In this document: positions 10,095 through 18,542 of the stretch, in pieces | Layout: the number at the start of each line of letters is the position of its first letter | Position numbering within the stretch: position 1 is the first letter of the stretch | DNA from: Aliiroseovarius sp. PrR006 | Lineage (GTDB): Bacteria; Pseudomonadota; Alphaproteobacteria; Rhodobacterales; Rhodobacteraceae | Reading direction: 5' to 3' | Assembly (NCBI RefSeq): GCF_010500215.1 | Contig: NZ_JAAGOY010000004.1 | Location: 248,001 to 312,000 of the forward strand | Length of the DNA stretch: 64,000 nt | Made by a program: the position numbers and the translations under genes | The notes under the pieces: model-generated | The model's database searches: none | Told to the model about the DNA's origin: nothing | What the model saw: the letters and a program-made list of their open reading frames with translations, nothing else

Positions 10095-11254
10095 GCGTTG
10101 GCCTCGGATGCTTGACGGCCGCGCTCGCGCATTGTGCGACGGCGGCGGCGTAGATCGGACATAGAAGGGCGCGTGGCCATATAAAGGACCACTGCATTGA
10201 ATGCCGCCCCCACAAGGGTCGCCACATAGACCAGTGCGACTCCGCCTTCGGTGCGGCGCGCCAGATCAAGCATGGAGTTGTCGAGCGACTGCAACACCGC
10301 CACCACGGCAAGCGCGATGACCACCTGTCGCCACAGCCCAAATCGGCTGAAGCCCGCCACGATCAGCATGGAAAAACCGGCCATAGCGGTCACGATGGAA
10401 TAGAGTGCCTGGGCGTTCCGGAAATGCCCTTCGGCCCGCAGGGCAGCGCGGGTTTCGCCGGTTTCGACCATTGTTGCGATAGGCGGATTCAACAACTCGG
10501 GCGTATAAATCTGCGTGACCGTGCGCACACCTTCGTCGACCCCGCTCAGAAGCGTGGCGATGTTATAGGTGAAATCCTCGAACCCGGTGGTGGTCAGCCG
10601 TTGGCTTTCGATATTGATCACCTGCGCCAGCCCATCAAACATCACAAGACGCGGACCAAGATCGGTTTTCACGATCAGGGCGCGGCGGGCGGTATAGGTA
10701 TAGTGCTGCTCGTCATCCCGTTCGTCGGACAGGAAAATGTCGAACAGCTCGCCCGCAGGGCTGATTTCGCGGATGTAGAGCGTGATGCCGTCTGTGGGGT
10801 GCACAAAGCTTCCCTCGGTCAGGAAACGCGCAGTGACGTTTTCGGCGATTTCCGCTTGACGCTCGGCAAATCGCAGCTGGCTCATCGGCACAAGAATATG
10901 GGTCAAAAGCAACATGAACAGCGCGGTGAGTACGCCAAAGACAAGTACAGGACGCGCAAGACGGAACGGGCCATAGCCAGCCGCCTGCGCCACTACCAAC
11001 TCGCTTTCCGAATTCAGTCGGTTGGTGACAGACACCGCCGCTGCGAAAGACGCAATCGGGATGATGAACACGATAACGCCGGGCAGGATCATCGCCGAGA
11101 ACTCAAGAAATACCAGTGCGGTCTGGCCGTTGGCGATCAACTGATCAAACAGCCGAACCGCCCGATTTACCCAAAAGAGCAACACCAGGACAAGCCCGTA
11201 GAAGCCGAACAGCACCACAAGCTGCGACAGCATATACCGGTCGAATCTGGCCAC
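10091..11254 (-). CDS. lptF: LPS export permease LptF
   Basis: This 387-residue YjgP/YjgQ protein is the partner permease of LptG and the first gene of the minus-strand operon running to rsmA. It starts MARFDRYMLSQLVVLFGFY, has an N-terminal helix group including GVIVFIIPIASFAAAVSVTNRL, the coupling segment SESELVVAQAAGYGPF, a periplasmic domain and C-terminal helices. The tail RRRRRTMRERGRQASEANA is basic and cytoplasmic. The operon promoter should lie in the 132 bases between it and the divergent pepA; I do not see a consensus strong enough to mark. Confidence 0.94.
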   Translation of the reverse strand: MARFDRYMLSQLVVLFGFYGLVLVLLFWVNRAVRLFDQLIANGQTALVFLEFSAMILPGVIVFIIPIASFAAAVSVTNRLNSESELVVAQAAGYGPFRLARPVLVFGVLTALFMLLLTHILVPMSQLRFAERQAEIAENVTARFLTEGSFVHPTDGITLYIREISPAGELFDIFLSDERDDEQHYTYTARRALIVKTDLGPRLVMFDGLAQVINIESQRLTTTGFEDFTYNIATLLSGVDEGVRTVTQIYTPELLNPPIATMVETGETRAALRAEGHFRNAQALYSIVTAMAGFSMLIVAGFSRFGLWRQVVIALAVVAVLQSLDNSMLDLARRTEGGVALVYVATLVGAAFNAVVLYMATRPSMSDLRRRRRTMRERGRQASEANA

Positions 11255-11386
11255 GTTCCCCCCTGTGAGCGCAACATCTTGTGGTCTGGTTTCTAAACCA
11301 TCAGACCCGCGGGGAAAACTGCTATCTGGTCAAACCTGCGACGGGGGGCTACCAATGGCAGAAACCTGCCAAATAAAGGACCCGCC

Positions 11387-12859
11387 ATGACCGCTCCGAT
11401 CCTTCCGAGTTTTACCGAGATTAACCTTGATACGATCGGTGCCCATAAGGGCCGCGTCACTGTGGTTTTGTCCGAACCCGGCAAGCTGCATCCGGCCGCG
11501 CGCCGTGTGAATAAGCTGATGCGCGGGGCGCTTGCGCGGTTCACCCAAAGCGACGCCTTCGGGAAAATGAAGGACGGCGACGCACAGGATTTGGCGTGGC
11601 CCGTCGGGATGGAGGCCGAGGCCGTTCAGGTCATTCGCCTGTCTCCGCGTGCAGATGAAAACACCGCACGGAAGGCGGGTGGAAAAATTGGGAAAGCCCT
11701 TTTGGGCAAGGATGTTCTGGTTCTGGCAGGCGCGTTGAAATATGCCGACGAACTGGCACTTGGGGCCAGCCTTCGCGCCTACGCGTTTGACGATCACCAG
11801 ACCAATGACGATGCGCCCGAGGGTGGCAGCCTGTCGGTCATGGTCTCGAAGCCCGAAATCTTCGCGGCGGCGGCTGATACCGTCAAAGCCTTGGCCGAAG
11901 GTGTCTTCTTCACTCGCGATCTGGTGAACGAGCCCGCCAACGTCCTGACCACCACCGAATTTGCAGCCCGTCTGGATGCCCTGAAAGATCTGGGTGTCAC
12001 TGTGAAGGTGCTGGACGAACCCGAGCTGGAAGCCCTTGGAATGCGCGCGCTTCTGGGTGTGGGGCAGGGGTCGGAAAGCCCGTCGAAGATCGTCATCATG
12101 GAATGGCTGAAGGGCGAAAAGGGCGCAGCCCCACTGGCGCTGGTCGGCAAGGGCGTTGTCTTTGATACCGGCGGTATCAGCCTGAAACCCGGCGCGGGCA
12201 TGGAAGACATGACGATGGATATGGGCGGAGCTGGTACCGTTTCGGGCGTCATGAAAACGCTGGCGCTGCGCGGCGCGAAGGCCAATGTGGTCGGGCTTGT
12301 CGGGCTGGTTGAAAACATGCCAGACGGACGGGCGCAACGCCCCGGCGACATCGTGACCTCGATGAAAGGCACCACGATTGAGGTGATCAACACTGACGCG
12401 GAAGGCCGCTTGGTTCTGTGCGACGTGATGTGGCATGCGCAGGAAGAATACAAACCCGCCGCGATGGTCGATCTGGCCACCTTGACCGGCGCGGTCATCA
12501 TCGGCTTGGGTCATGAAAACACGGGCGTTTTCTCGAATGACGATGCGTTCTGCAACAAGTTCCTGAAGGCTGCCGACGACGAGGGTGAGGGTGCGTGGCG
12601 GATGCCGATGGGACCGGGTTATGACAAGCTGATCAAGTCGCATAAGGCCGACATCAAGAACGTGGGCGGGCGGGCAGCGGGTTCCGTCACCGCAGCGCAG
12701 TTTCTGGGCCGTTTTGTGAAAGAGGATCAGCCTTGGATCCATCTGGACATCGCGGGCACCGCCCAGCTGTCCGGCGAAAGCCCGTTGGCACCCAAAGGTG
12801 CCACCGGTTGGGGCGTTTTGGCCCTGAACCGCCTGGTGAAAGACCAGTTCGAAGGCTAA
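11387..12859 (+). CDS. pepA: Leucyl aminopeptidase PepA (M17)
   Basis: PepA is a cytosolic hexameric zinc/manganese aminopeptidase that trims N-terminal residues from peptides. The 490 residues end in the M17 catalytic domain: VGKGVVFDTGGISLKP holds the metal-binding aspartate and catalytic lysine, and NTDAEGRLVLCD is the family signature with the bicarbonate-site arginine. The ATG follows AAGGACCCGCC, an acceptable ribosome site. holC begins 4 bases after the stop, an arrangement found widely in Proteobacteria. In some bacteria PepA also binds DNA and acts in regulation or recombination, but nothing here tests that. Confidence 0.97.
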   Translation: MTAPILPSFTEINLDTIGAHKGRVTVVLSEPGKLHPAARRVNKLMRGALARFTQSDAFGKMKDGDAQDLAWPVGMEAEAVQVIRLSPRADENTARKAGGKIGKALLGKDVLVLAGALKYADELALGASLRAYAFDDHQTNDDAPEGGSLSVMVSKPEIFAAAADTVKALAEGVFFTRDLVNEPANVLTTTEFAARLDALKDLGVTVKVLDEPELEALGMRALLGVGQGSESPSKIVIMEWLKGEKGAAPLALVGKGVVFDTGGISLKPGAGMEDMTMDMGGAGTVSGVMKTLALRGAKANVVGLVGLVENMPDGRAQRPGDIVTSMKGTTIEVINTDAEGRLVLCDVMWHAQEEYKPAAMVDLATLTGAVIIGLGHENTGVFSNDDAFCNKFLKAADDEGEGAWRMPMGPGYDKLIKSHKADIKNVGGRAAGSVTAAQFLGRFVKEDQPWIHLDIAGTAQLSGESPLAPKGATGWGVLALNRLVKDQFEG

Positions 12860-12863
12860 GCGC

Positions 12864-13385
12864 ATGACCGAGACTGCAGGGACCGGCGACAATGGAACAG
12901 AAGGCACCGCGCAAGGCGAGGTCTTCTTCTATCACCTGACCCGGTCCCCGCTGGAAGCCGCTCTGCCCATGTTGCTTGAGCGCAGCTTGCAAGCGGGCTG
13001 GCGCGTCTGTGTGCGCGGCCCCAATGCTGCACGGCTGAACTGGCTGGACGAGCGGCTGTGGCAGCACCCGGAAGATGGATTTCTACCGCACGGGCAGGCG
13101 GGCGGTCCGCAGGATGCACACCAACCGATCCTGTTAACGACTGCTCCCGACAGCCCAAATGGTGCGCAGGCGTTGATGGCCATCGATGGCGCCGAGATTT
13201 CCGAGGAGGACATGCGCGGACACACGCGGGTCTTCGTCGTGTTCGACGGGAATGACCCCGACGCGGTGGCGCACGCGCGTACGCAGTGGATGGCGGTGAA
13301 AAATGCTGGCGTCACGGCGAAATACTGGAGCCAAGAGAGCGGCCGGTGGGAGATGAAAGCCTCGACCGCGCCCGAAGACGCCTAA
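12864..13385 (+). CDS. holC: DNA polymerase III chi subunit HolC
   Basis: The chi subunit links the clamp loader to single-strand binding protein at the replication fork. The 173-residue protein has the HolC start FYHLTRSPLEAALPMLLERS, the GWRVCVRG strand, then LNWLDERLWQHPEDGFLPHG, a region diagnostic of the family. A 20-residue acidic N-terminal extension precedes the conserved start. An initiation point further inside is possible, but the ATG 4 bases after pepA is the obvious coupled start. The last 20 residues are not conserved in my recollection. It ends 3 bases before the stop of a convergent gene. Confidence 0.92.
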   Translation: MTETAGTGDNGTEGTAQGEVFFYHLTRSPLEAALPMLLERSLQAGWRVCVRGPNAARLNWLDERLWQHPEDGFLPHGQAGGPQDAHQPILLTTAPDSPNGAQALMAIDGAEISEEDMRGHTRVFVVFDGNDPDAVAHARTQWMAVKNAGVTAKYWSQESGRWEMKASTAPEDA

Positions 13386-13388
13386 CCC

Positions 13389-13970
13389 CTAGCGCGTCAG
13401 GACCAGTTGGTTGCGGCTAATCTCGATCTTTTCAAACCGTTGCAGATAGTCATTGCCCAGAAGCGAACGGGGCATCTCGCCTTCGTTCACCCAGACCTCG
13501 ACCCCGAAATCCTGAACGCCCAGAAGCTCGACCTTGGCGATGCGGGCAGGGGCCGTGCGGACCTCGCCATTGGCGCTCATCGCGCGGCCATAGAAGCGCA
13601 AGGCGTTCATTTCGATCCCAATACGGGCCGCATCTTCTTTGGTCAGAACGATGTTACTTGCGCCAGTATCCACAATGAAATCAACCGGTTGTCCGTTCAT
13701 CTTCAAGGTCACATAGAAGTGTCCGTCGAAGGCGCGCGGTAACACGATTTCGCCCGTGTCCTGAATAACGCCTTGGCGCGGAGAGATGTCGTCGCGAATG
13801 TCATTCCACAATCCGACCCCGGCTAGCACGCCCACGAATATCAGCGCCCAGATCAGAGCGTGTCGTAGGTTCTGCCCCAGATTGGCGCGGCTTTCCGCCA
13901 CGAAATAGCCGCCCACGGCTGTCAACAGCAGGGCGAGATAGGCAAGTCTGGCGATGTCGTCTCCGGTCAT
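13389..13970 (-). CDS. Membrane-anchored retropepsin-like aspartic protease
   Basis: This 193-residue protein combines two or three N-terminal membrane segments (LAYLALLLTAVGGYFV, then ALIWALIFVGVLAGVGLW) with a C-terminal single-domain aspartic protease of the clan-AA type found in many Proteobacteria. The catalytic motif is VDFIVDTGASNIVLT, with the D-T-G-A core, and the flap-side segment SLLGNDYLQRFEKIEI is the usual second conserved block. The active enzyme would be a dimer. The protease domain follows the membrane part, so it probably faces the periplasm. Its substrate is unknown. The neighbours pepA-holC (convergent) and marC give no clear hint. Confidence 0.85.
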   Translation of the reverse strand: MTGDDIARLAYLALLLTAVGGYFVAESRANLGQNLRHALIWALIFVGVLAGVGLWNDIRDDISPRQGVIQDTGEIVLPRAFDGHFYVTLKMNGQPVDFIVDTGASNIVLTKEDAARIGIEMNALRFYGRAMSANGEVRTAPARIAKVELLGVQDFGVEVWVNEGEMPRSLLGNDYLQRFEKIEISRNQLVLTR

Positions 13971-14024
13971 AGTTCCGATATAGGAACGCTGGGGTGGAAT
14001 GTCACCGGGTCAGCATGCCGCGCG

Positions 14025-14645
14025 TTATCCCATAAGCCCGAAATCGCGCAGTCCTTCCAGAACGAACTGTACTGCCAGTGCAGCCAACAACATGCCCAGA
14101 AGGCGGGTGACCACCTTAATGCCGGTCTCGCGCAACAGGCGTTCCAGCAGAGGGGCCGCGTTGAACAGGACAAAGGCAATAACAAGAACCAGCGACATCA
14201 CAACCAGCGCCAACCCGACACCTGCCAGCCCGTCTCCTTGGCCTGCCAGCAGGATCACCGTGGCGATCGAACCGGGGCCGGCGATGAGTGGCATGGCCAG
14301 AGGAAAGACGGACGGGTCATCGTCGCTTTCAGTCTCTTCTGACTGATCCTTACGCCGCTGGGTGCGCCGCTCAAAGAGCATGTCCAATGCGGTCAGAAGC
14401 AAGAGGATCCCGCCCGCAATCCGGAAGGCGGGCATTGAAATGCCAAGGAACCCCAAGACGCTTTCGCCAAGGAAGGCAAACAACGTCAGTAATACGCCCG
14501 CAATGATACAGGCGCGAATGGCGACGGCCCGGCGTTTGGCCGCGCTCATCCCCTGTGTCAGCGCCATGAACAAGGGCGAGATTCCGATGGGGTCCATCAC
14601 CACGAATAGGGTCACAAAGGACGGGACGAATAGATCAAGATCCAT
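14025..14645 (-). CDS. MarC family integral membrane protein
   Basis: MarC-family proteins are six-helix inner-membrane proteins of unknown transport function; the name comes from a locus once thought to affect antibiotic resistance. The 206-residue sequence has the conserved beginning FVTLFVVMDPIGISPLFMAL, a GESVLGFLGISMPAFRIAGG helix and PLIAGPGSIATVILLAG, all family hallmarks. A charged loop of about 25 residues (RRTQRRKDQSEETESDDDPS) splits the protein into two halves. It starts 2 bases after the stop of the ABC-F gene, so both are probably one transcript. Confidence 0.9.
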   Translation of the reverse strand: MDLDLFVPSFVTLFVVMDPIGISPLFMALTQGMSAAKRRAVAIRACIIAGVLLTLFAFLGESVLGFLGISMPAFRIAGGILLLLTALDMLFERRTQRRKDQSEETESDDDPSVFPLAMPLIAGPGSIATVILLAGQGDGLAGVGLALVVMSLVLVIAFVLFNAAPLLERLLRETGIKVVTRLLGMLLAALAVQFVLEGLRDFGLMG

Positions 14646-14647
14646 CT

Positions 14648-16504
14648 TTAAGCCTCTGCTTTTTCAAGCTTATCTTGCGCGCTCATCCAAAGGTCTTCGG
14701 CCTTGTCCATGGCCTCCATCACCTCGGCATATTTCTTTTGCCACACCCCAAGATCCCCGGCACGCGTGTCCTCATAAAGTTCCGGGTCGGCGAGTTTGGT
14801 GGCAAGCTTGTCGCGCATTTCCTCAATCTTTGCCATACGCGCTTCGCATTTGCGCACCTCGGCCCGCAGGGCCAATATCTGATCGCGACTTGGCCGTTTT
14901 GGCTTAGGTTTTGCGGCAGCTTTCTTGTCGGTCTTCTTGGCCGTGTCCGGCGCCAACAACATCTTGCGATAGGCCTGCAGGTCTTCCTCGTACGGCGCGA
15001 CGTGACCGTTTTTCACCAGCCAAAGGCGATCCGCGACCATCGACAGCAAGTGCATGTCGTGGCTGACCAGAATGACCGCGCCGCTATAGGCGGTCAGCGC
15101 TTCGACCAGCGCCTCACGGCTTTCAATGTCCAAGTGGTTGGTGGGTTCGTCGAGGATCAGCAGATGCGGAGCGGGCAGAGTGGCCAAGAGCAGAGACAAA
15201 CGCGCTTTCTGACCGCCAGACAGGCGCCCAACTTCAGTGTCCGCCTGATCCGGGCCAAGGCCGAACCCCGCCAGACGAGCCCGCAGCTTTGCTTGCCCTT
15301 CCGAAGCGCGTTCGCGCATCAGGTGCTGCAGAGGTGTTTCATCGACGTAAAGCTCGTCCACCTGATGCTGCGCAAAGAACCCGATGCGCAGCTTGCTTGA
15401 GGACACCATGTTGCCTTCCATCAGGTCCAAACGACCCGACAGCAGTTTCGACAGCGTGGATTTCCCTTCGCCGTTGCGTCCAAGCAGCGCGATGCGGTCG
15501 TCTTGGTCAATGCGCAGGTTCAGATTGCGCAGAACGACGGTTTCGCCATAGCCCACCGCCGCCTTTTCCGTGGCGATAATTGGGGGCGAAAGCTCTTCGG
15601 GCTTGGGGAAGGTAAAGACGGTGCGCGCGGCATCTTCGGGCGCGCGGATGGTTTCCATCCGCTCCAGCGCTTTCACGCGCGACTGCGCCTGTTTCGCCTT
15701 CGACGCCTTGGCCTTAAAGCGGTCCACAAAGGCCTGCAAATGCGCCCGTTGTGCGTCTTGTTTCTTGGCTGCCGATGCCTGCAAAGCCCGCTTCTGCGCG
15801 CGCTGTTTGGCAAACATGTCATAGGTGCCGGTGTAGTAAATCAGCCCCTTGTCTTCGAGGTGCAGAATGCCCCCGACCGAGCGGTTCAACAGCTCGCGGT
15901 CGTGCGAGACGATCAGCACCGTATGGGGATATTTGACCAGATAGGCCTCGAGCCACAACGCGCCTTCCAGATCCAGATAGTTGGTCGGTTCGTCCAGCAG
16001 CAACAAGTCTGGTTCGGAAAACAGCACGGCTGCAAGCGCCACGCGCATCCGCCACCCGCCCGAGAACGCCGAGCAGGGCATTTGCTGTTCGTCATGTGTA
16101 AACCCAAGACCTTTCAGGATCGACGCCGCCCGCGCCTCGGCCGACCATGCGTCGATGTCAGACAGGCGGGTCTGGACCTCGGCGATGCGGGTCGGGTCGG
16201 TGGCGGTCTCGGCTTCGGCCATCAAGGCCTCGCGTTCCGTATCCGCGCGCAAGACCGTGTCGATCAAAGACACCTCGTTACCGGGCACTTCTTGGCTGAC
16301 CCCACCGATCTTCCAGCCTTTTGGAAGCGAGACCGTTCCGGTGTCCAACACCATCTCGCCGCGAATGATCTTGAACAACGTCGTTTTGCCCGAGCCATTG
16401 CGCCCAACAAGGCCCACTTTGTGACCCGTCGGAATGGTCACCGAGGCGTTTTCGACCAAGGTGCGACCAGAGATGGAATATGTGATGTCTGATATTTTAA
16501 GCAT
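14648..16504 (-). CDS. ABC-F family ATPase (Uup/YheS type)
   Basis: ABC-F proteins are soluble twin-ATPase factors that act on ribosomes rather than in transport. The 618-residue protein has two nucleotide-binding domains: Walker [12 protein letters not shown] and signature [12 protein letters not shown] in the first, Walker [13 protein letters not shown] and signature [12 protein letters not shown] in the second, each with [13 protein letters not shown] or [13 protein letters not shown]. The linker between them is rich in lysine and alanine and predicted helical, as expected for the P-site tRNA-interaction motif. A C-terminal coiled coil of about 80 residues after residue 535 points to the Uup or YheS branch rather than EttA. 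There are no signs that it is a resistance determinant. It is followed by marC. Confidence 0.9.
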   Translation of the reverse strand: MLKISDITYSISGRTLVENASVTIPTGHKVGLVGRNGSGKTTLFKIIRGEMVLDTGTVSLPKGWKIGGVSQEVPGNEVSLIDTVLRADTEREALMAEAETATDPTRIAEVQTRLSDIDAWSAEARAASILKGLGFTHDEQQMPCSAFSGGWRMRVALAAVLFSEPDLLLLDEPTNYLDLEGALWLEAYLVKYPHTVLIVSHDRELLNRSVGGILHLEDKGLIYYTGTYDMFAKQRAQKRALQASAAKKQDAQRAHLQAFVDRFKAKASKAKQAQSRVKALERMETIRAPEDAARTVFTFPKPEELSPPIIATEKAAVGYGETVVLRNLNLRIDQDDRIALLGRNGEGKSTLSKLLSGRLDLMEGNMVSSSKLRIGFFAQHQVDELYVDETPLQHLMRERASEGQAKLRARLAGFGLGPDQADTEVGRLSGGQKARLSLLLATLPAPHLLILDEPTNHLDIESREALVEALTAYSGAVILVSHDMHLLSMVADRLWLVKNGHVAPYEEDLQAYRKMLLAPDTAKKTDKKAAAKPKPKRPSRDQILALRAEVRKCEARMAKIEEMRDKLATKLADPELYEDTRAGDLGVWQKKYAEVMEAMDKAEDLWMSAQDKLEKAEA

Positions 16505-16636
16505 GACCCCATGTGCCTGACCCGCGCCAGCCCGTCAATCGCCGCTTTTCAAAATGACGATCCCATGTTACGGGGGCGCAAATCACATACGCATCGGGGC
16601 AGGGGTCCCGTTGCCTTAAACGTAAAAGGGACCATC

Positions 16637-17059
16637 ATGGCTATCCAACGCACATTCTCGATCATCAAACCCGATGCAACCAAACGTAACCTGACCGGCC
16701 AAATCGCCGCCAAGTTCGAAGAAGCTGGCCTGCGCATCGTTGCGTCCAAGCGCATCCAACTGACTCTGGCCCAAGCTCAGCAGTTCTACGGTGTACACGC
16801 TGAACGCCCCTTCTTTGGCGAACTGTGTGAGTTCATGATCTCCGAGCCGATCGTTGTTCAGGTTCTGGAAGGCGAAGACGCCATCGCGAAAAACCGCGAA
16901 GTAATGGGCGCAACCAACCCGGCAGAAGCCGCAGAAGGCACCATCCGTAAAGAGTTCGCCCTGTCGATCGGCGAAAACTCGGTCCACGGTTCGGACGCTC
17001 CGGAAACCGCCGCAGAAGAAATCGCATTCTTCTTCTCGGGTCTGGAACTGGTTGGCTAA
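16637..17059 (+). CDS. ndk: Nucleoside diphosphate kinase
   Basis: Ndk transfers the terminal phosphate of ATP to other nucleoside diphosphates through a phosphohistidine. The 140-residue length is canonical. It begins [20 protein letters not shown], and the active-site histidine lies in the usual motif [15 protein letters not shown] near the C-terminus. The ATG at 16637 is chosen; the frame extends upstream to 16511 but without conserved residues. A strong intrinsic terminator follows 25 bases after the stop, so ndk is transcribed alone. It diverges from the ABC-F gene, with about 130 bases shared for both promoters. Confidence 0.97.
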   Translation: MAIQRTFSIIKPDATKRNLTGQIAAKFEEAGLRIVASKRIQLTLAQAQQFYGVHAERPFFGELCEFMISEPIVVQVLEGEDAIAKNREVMGATNPAEAAEGTIRKEFALSIGENSVHGSDAPETAAEEIAFFFSGLELVG

Positions 17060-17083
17060 GCCACTTTTCTAGAAAACGAAAAG

Positions 17084-17114
17084 GCCGCTCGGGGAAACCC
17101 GGGCGGCTTTTTTT
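17084..17114 (+). terminator. Intrinsic terminator of ndk
   Basis: GCCGCTCGGG and CCCGGGCGGC form a ten-pair stem with one G-T wobble, a four-base loop, and then seven T residues. This is the clearest plus-strand rho-independent terminator in the window and lies just after ndk. Confidence 0.92.
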
Positions 17115-17117
17115 GAT

Positions 17118-17621
17118 TCATTTCCGAAGGGCCGCGACATCCTCTGGGGTCGGATGACTCCAAAGGCCCCATGCCATGACGATATCGACCTTGTCTCCGT
17201 TGATATCCGTCGCGGTAATCTGAGCACTTGAGCGTGTGTAGTTATAGTCCTCTTCGGGCACATCAACGTCGCCGCGAAACAGCGGCGCGCCATCCTTTGT
17301 CACGCATTCCATGTTACCTTTTCCCGATTTGTCAGGCTGTGCAAACATGGTGGCCCGGCAACTCCATCCAAGCCGAGAGTTGGTCATAACGATATCGGAG
17401 CGCCCGTTTTCTCGGCTAAAGGCGTAACCGGACACGGCAATTTTTCGTGCATCTGGCAGAAACACCACGGCGGTGGCCAAGAACTGATAGCGTATCTCCC
17501 CTGGGGCGTGGGCCACCAGATTTCGGGCCTCTTCGACGCTAAGGGTAGGCGCTTGATGATAGGGGGACGTGCAGGCGGTAAGCGTTGCGACTGCAGCGAG
17601 GGTCAGAGCCAATCGGCGCAT
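17118..17621 (-). CDS. Putative lipoprotein of unknown function
   Basis: The frame can be extended to 17723, but the ATG at 17621 starts a classic lipoprotein signal: MRRLALTLAAVATLTACTSP, with lipobox LTAC. The mature protein has about 150 residues, no membrane segment, and a mixed beta-like composition (GYAFSRENGRSDIVMTNSRL, then DVDVPEEDYNYTRSSAQI). I do not recognise the family. The last residues, PTPEDVAALRK, end just past the ndk terminator on the opposite strand. It probably sits on the periplasmic face of a membrane. It may share a transcript with the upstream TfoX-like gene 114 bases away. Confidence 0.7.
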   Translation of the reverse strand: MRRLALTLAAVATLTACTSPYHQAPTLSVEEARNLVAHAPGEIRYQFLATAVVFLPDARKIAVSGYAFSRENGRSDIVMTNSRLGWSCRATMFAQPDKSGKGNMECVTKDGAPLFRGDVDVPEEDYNYTRSSAQITATDINGDKVDIVMAWGLWSHPTPEDVAALRK

Positions 17622-17735
17622 TATTGAAATCCAGATTCTAATTATGATTGAAATGTGTTCTGTTTTCGTGATGGGTGCAAGTTCGATCTGTGCACCACCA
17701 TCAGTCCGCGTCTGTACGACCATGTAGAGCAGAAC

Positions 17736-18071
17736 CTATCTGGCAGCACGGATACCAATCTCATCCAAAATAGCTTCCATCTTGTCTTTCGGAGGCTTGT
17801 TCGCAGTGGCCTCGGCTTTCAACGCATCAAACCGTGTGCGCAAGACGTCTTTTTCCTTGCCCTTGCAGTCGTTCCACGGGCGGCCCTGAAGGCCCATGAC
17901 CATGGCGTAATAGGCGATGAAATGGGGGCGGGAGCCTGTGGCCAGAAGGCGGCGATAGGCTTCGTCCGGGCCGAGGGTGCGCAGCTCTTCGGCCGTATGG
18001 ATGCCTGCGCGGGCATAGACCGCGTCTGAGGCCTCTCCGAGATTGCGAATGGATGATACAGGATCGCTCAT
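17736..18071 (-). CDS. TfoX C-terminal-domain protein
   Basis: The 111-residue protein matches the TfoX/Sxy C-terminal domain, a helix-hairpin-helix-like fold: SSIRNLGEASDAVYARAGI, then HTAEELRTLGPDEAYRRLL. In gammaproteobacteria TfoX promotes competence gene expression, but there the domain is joined to an N-terminal half that is absent here. Stand-alone C-terminal-domain proteins occur widely in Rhodobacteraceae and their role is unknown. The C-terminal tail KPPKDKMEAILDEIGIRAAR is charged. No competence genes lie in the window. Start at ATG 18071 is the only sensible one. Confidence 0.82.
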   Translation of the reverse strand: MSDPVSSIRNLGEASDAVYARAGIHTAEELRTLGPDEAYRRLLATGSRPHFIAYYAMVMGLQGRPWNDCKGKEKDVLRTRFDALKAEATANKPPKDKMEAILDEIGIRAAR

Positions 18072-18143
18072 GTGCCGAGGCTACTCGGTGCAGTCAAAAT
18101 CTTAAACCCGTATCACGCGCGGATCTGTGTCACTCCTGACAAT

Positions 18144-18293
18144 TCAGATACTCGCCCAATCGGTAAATAGAATCGTCGGTTCTTTCGGCTCGTCCGTGCG
18201 GGTGCGATCCCGCTTGGGCGGTGCCTTGACATGCACGTAACGCGTGCCGCCAGACGGTGGTTTATGCTTTTCTTCGGTTTTTTCCCTAGCCAT
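18144..18293 (-). CDS. Small charged protein, 49 residues, unknown
   Basis: This short frame starts at an ATG preceded by GGAG at seven bases, a good ribosome site, and ends TGA. The product begins MAREKTEEKHKPP and continues with GGTRYVHVKAPPKRDRT and a C-terminal block EPTILFTDWASI. It is rich in lysine, arginine, proline and threonine, has no membrane segment, and would be cytoplasmic. A longer frame overlaps it in another phase (18113-18370) but lacks a ribosome site and has shadow-like composition. I do not recognise a family. The low-GC 249-base region upstream could hold its promoter. Confidence 0.5.
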   Translation of the reverse strand: MAREKTEEKHKPPSGGTRYVHVKAPPKRDRTRTDEPKEPTILFTDWASI

Positions 18294-18542
18294 ATCCTTG
18301 CTCCGCTACTCATTAGACGCGCCACGAATTGGACGCTCAAGTTTCCCCACAGGAGCCTTTCGGCCTTCACATGTTAACATATCGCCGCGCAATAATCGTA
18401 AAAATTTGAACACAAATTGTTTCCAAAGTGAAAAGGTGTGGCCGCGGTGCGACATCTGCGCGGCGGGCGAAAAACACGGCGCAGCCATGGGGTGGAGTAC
18501 TGGGAGGCTCCGCAACTCTCAGATAAAGCGGCAAAATATAAG
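18294..18542. other. 249-base intergenic region, low GC, probable promoter of the small protein
   Basis: This gap between the small-protein gene and the end of tamB is visibly AT-richer than its surroundings. It contains a ten-base palindrome ATGTTAACAT (near 18370) and short A/T tracts, and no convincing coding frame. It may hold the minus-strand promoter of the 49-residue gene or a small RNA; nothing more definite can be read. Confidence 0.4.

Noticed and set aside
11330-12907. Long minus-strand frame (525 residues) opposite pepA
   Set aside because: It mirrors pepA codon for codon in a high-GC gene and has low-complexity, His/Gln/Arg-rich sequence without domains; a typical shadow.
18306-18515. 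Minus-strand 69-residue frame in the gap before tamB
   Set aside because: No ribosome site and no protein-like pattern; it lies in AT-rich intergenic sequence.
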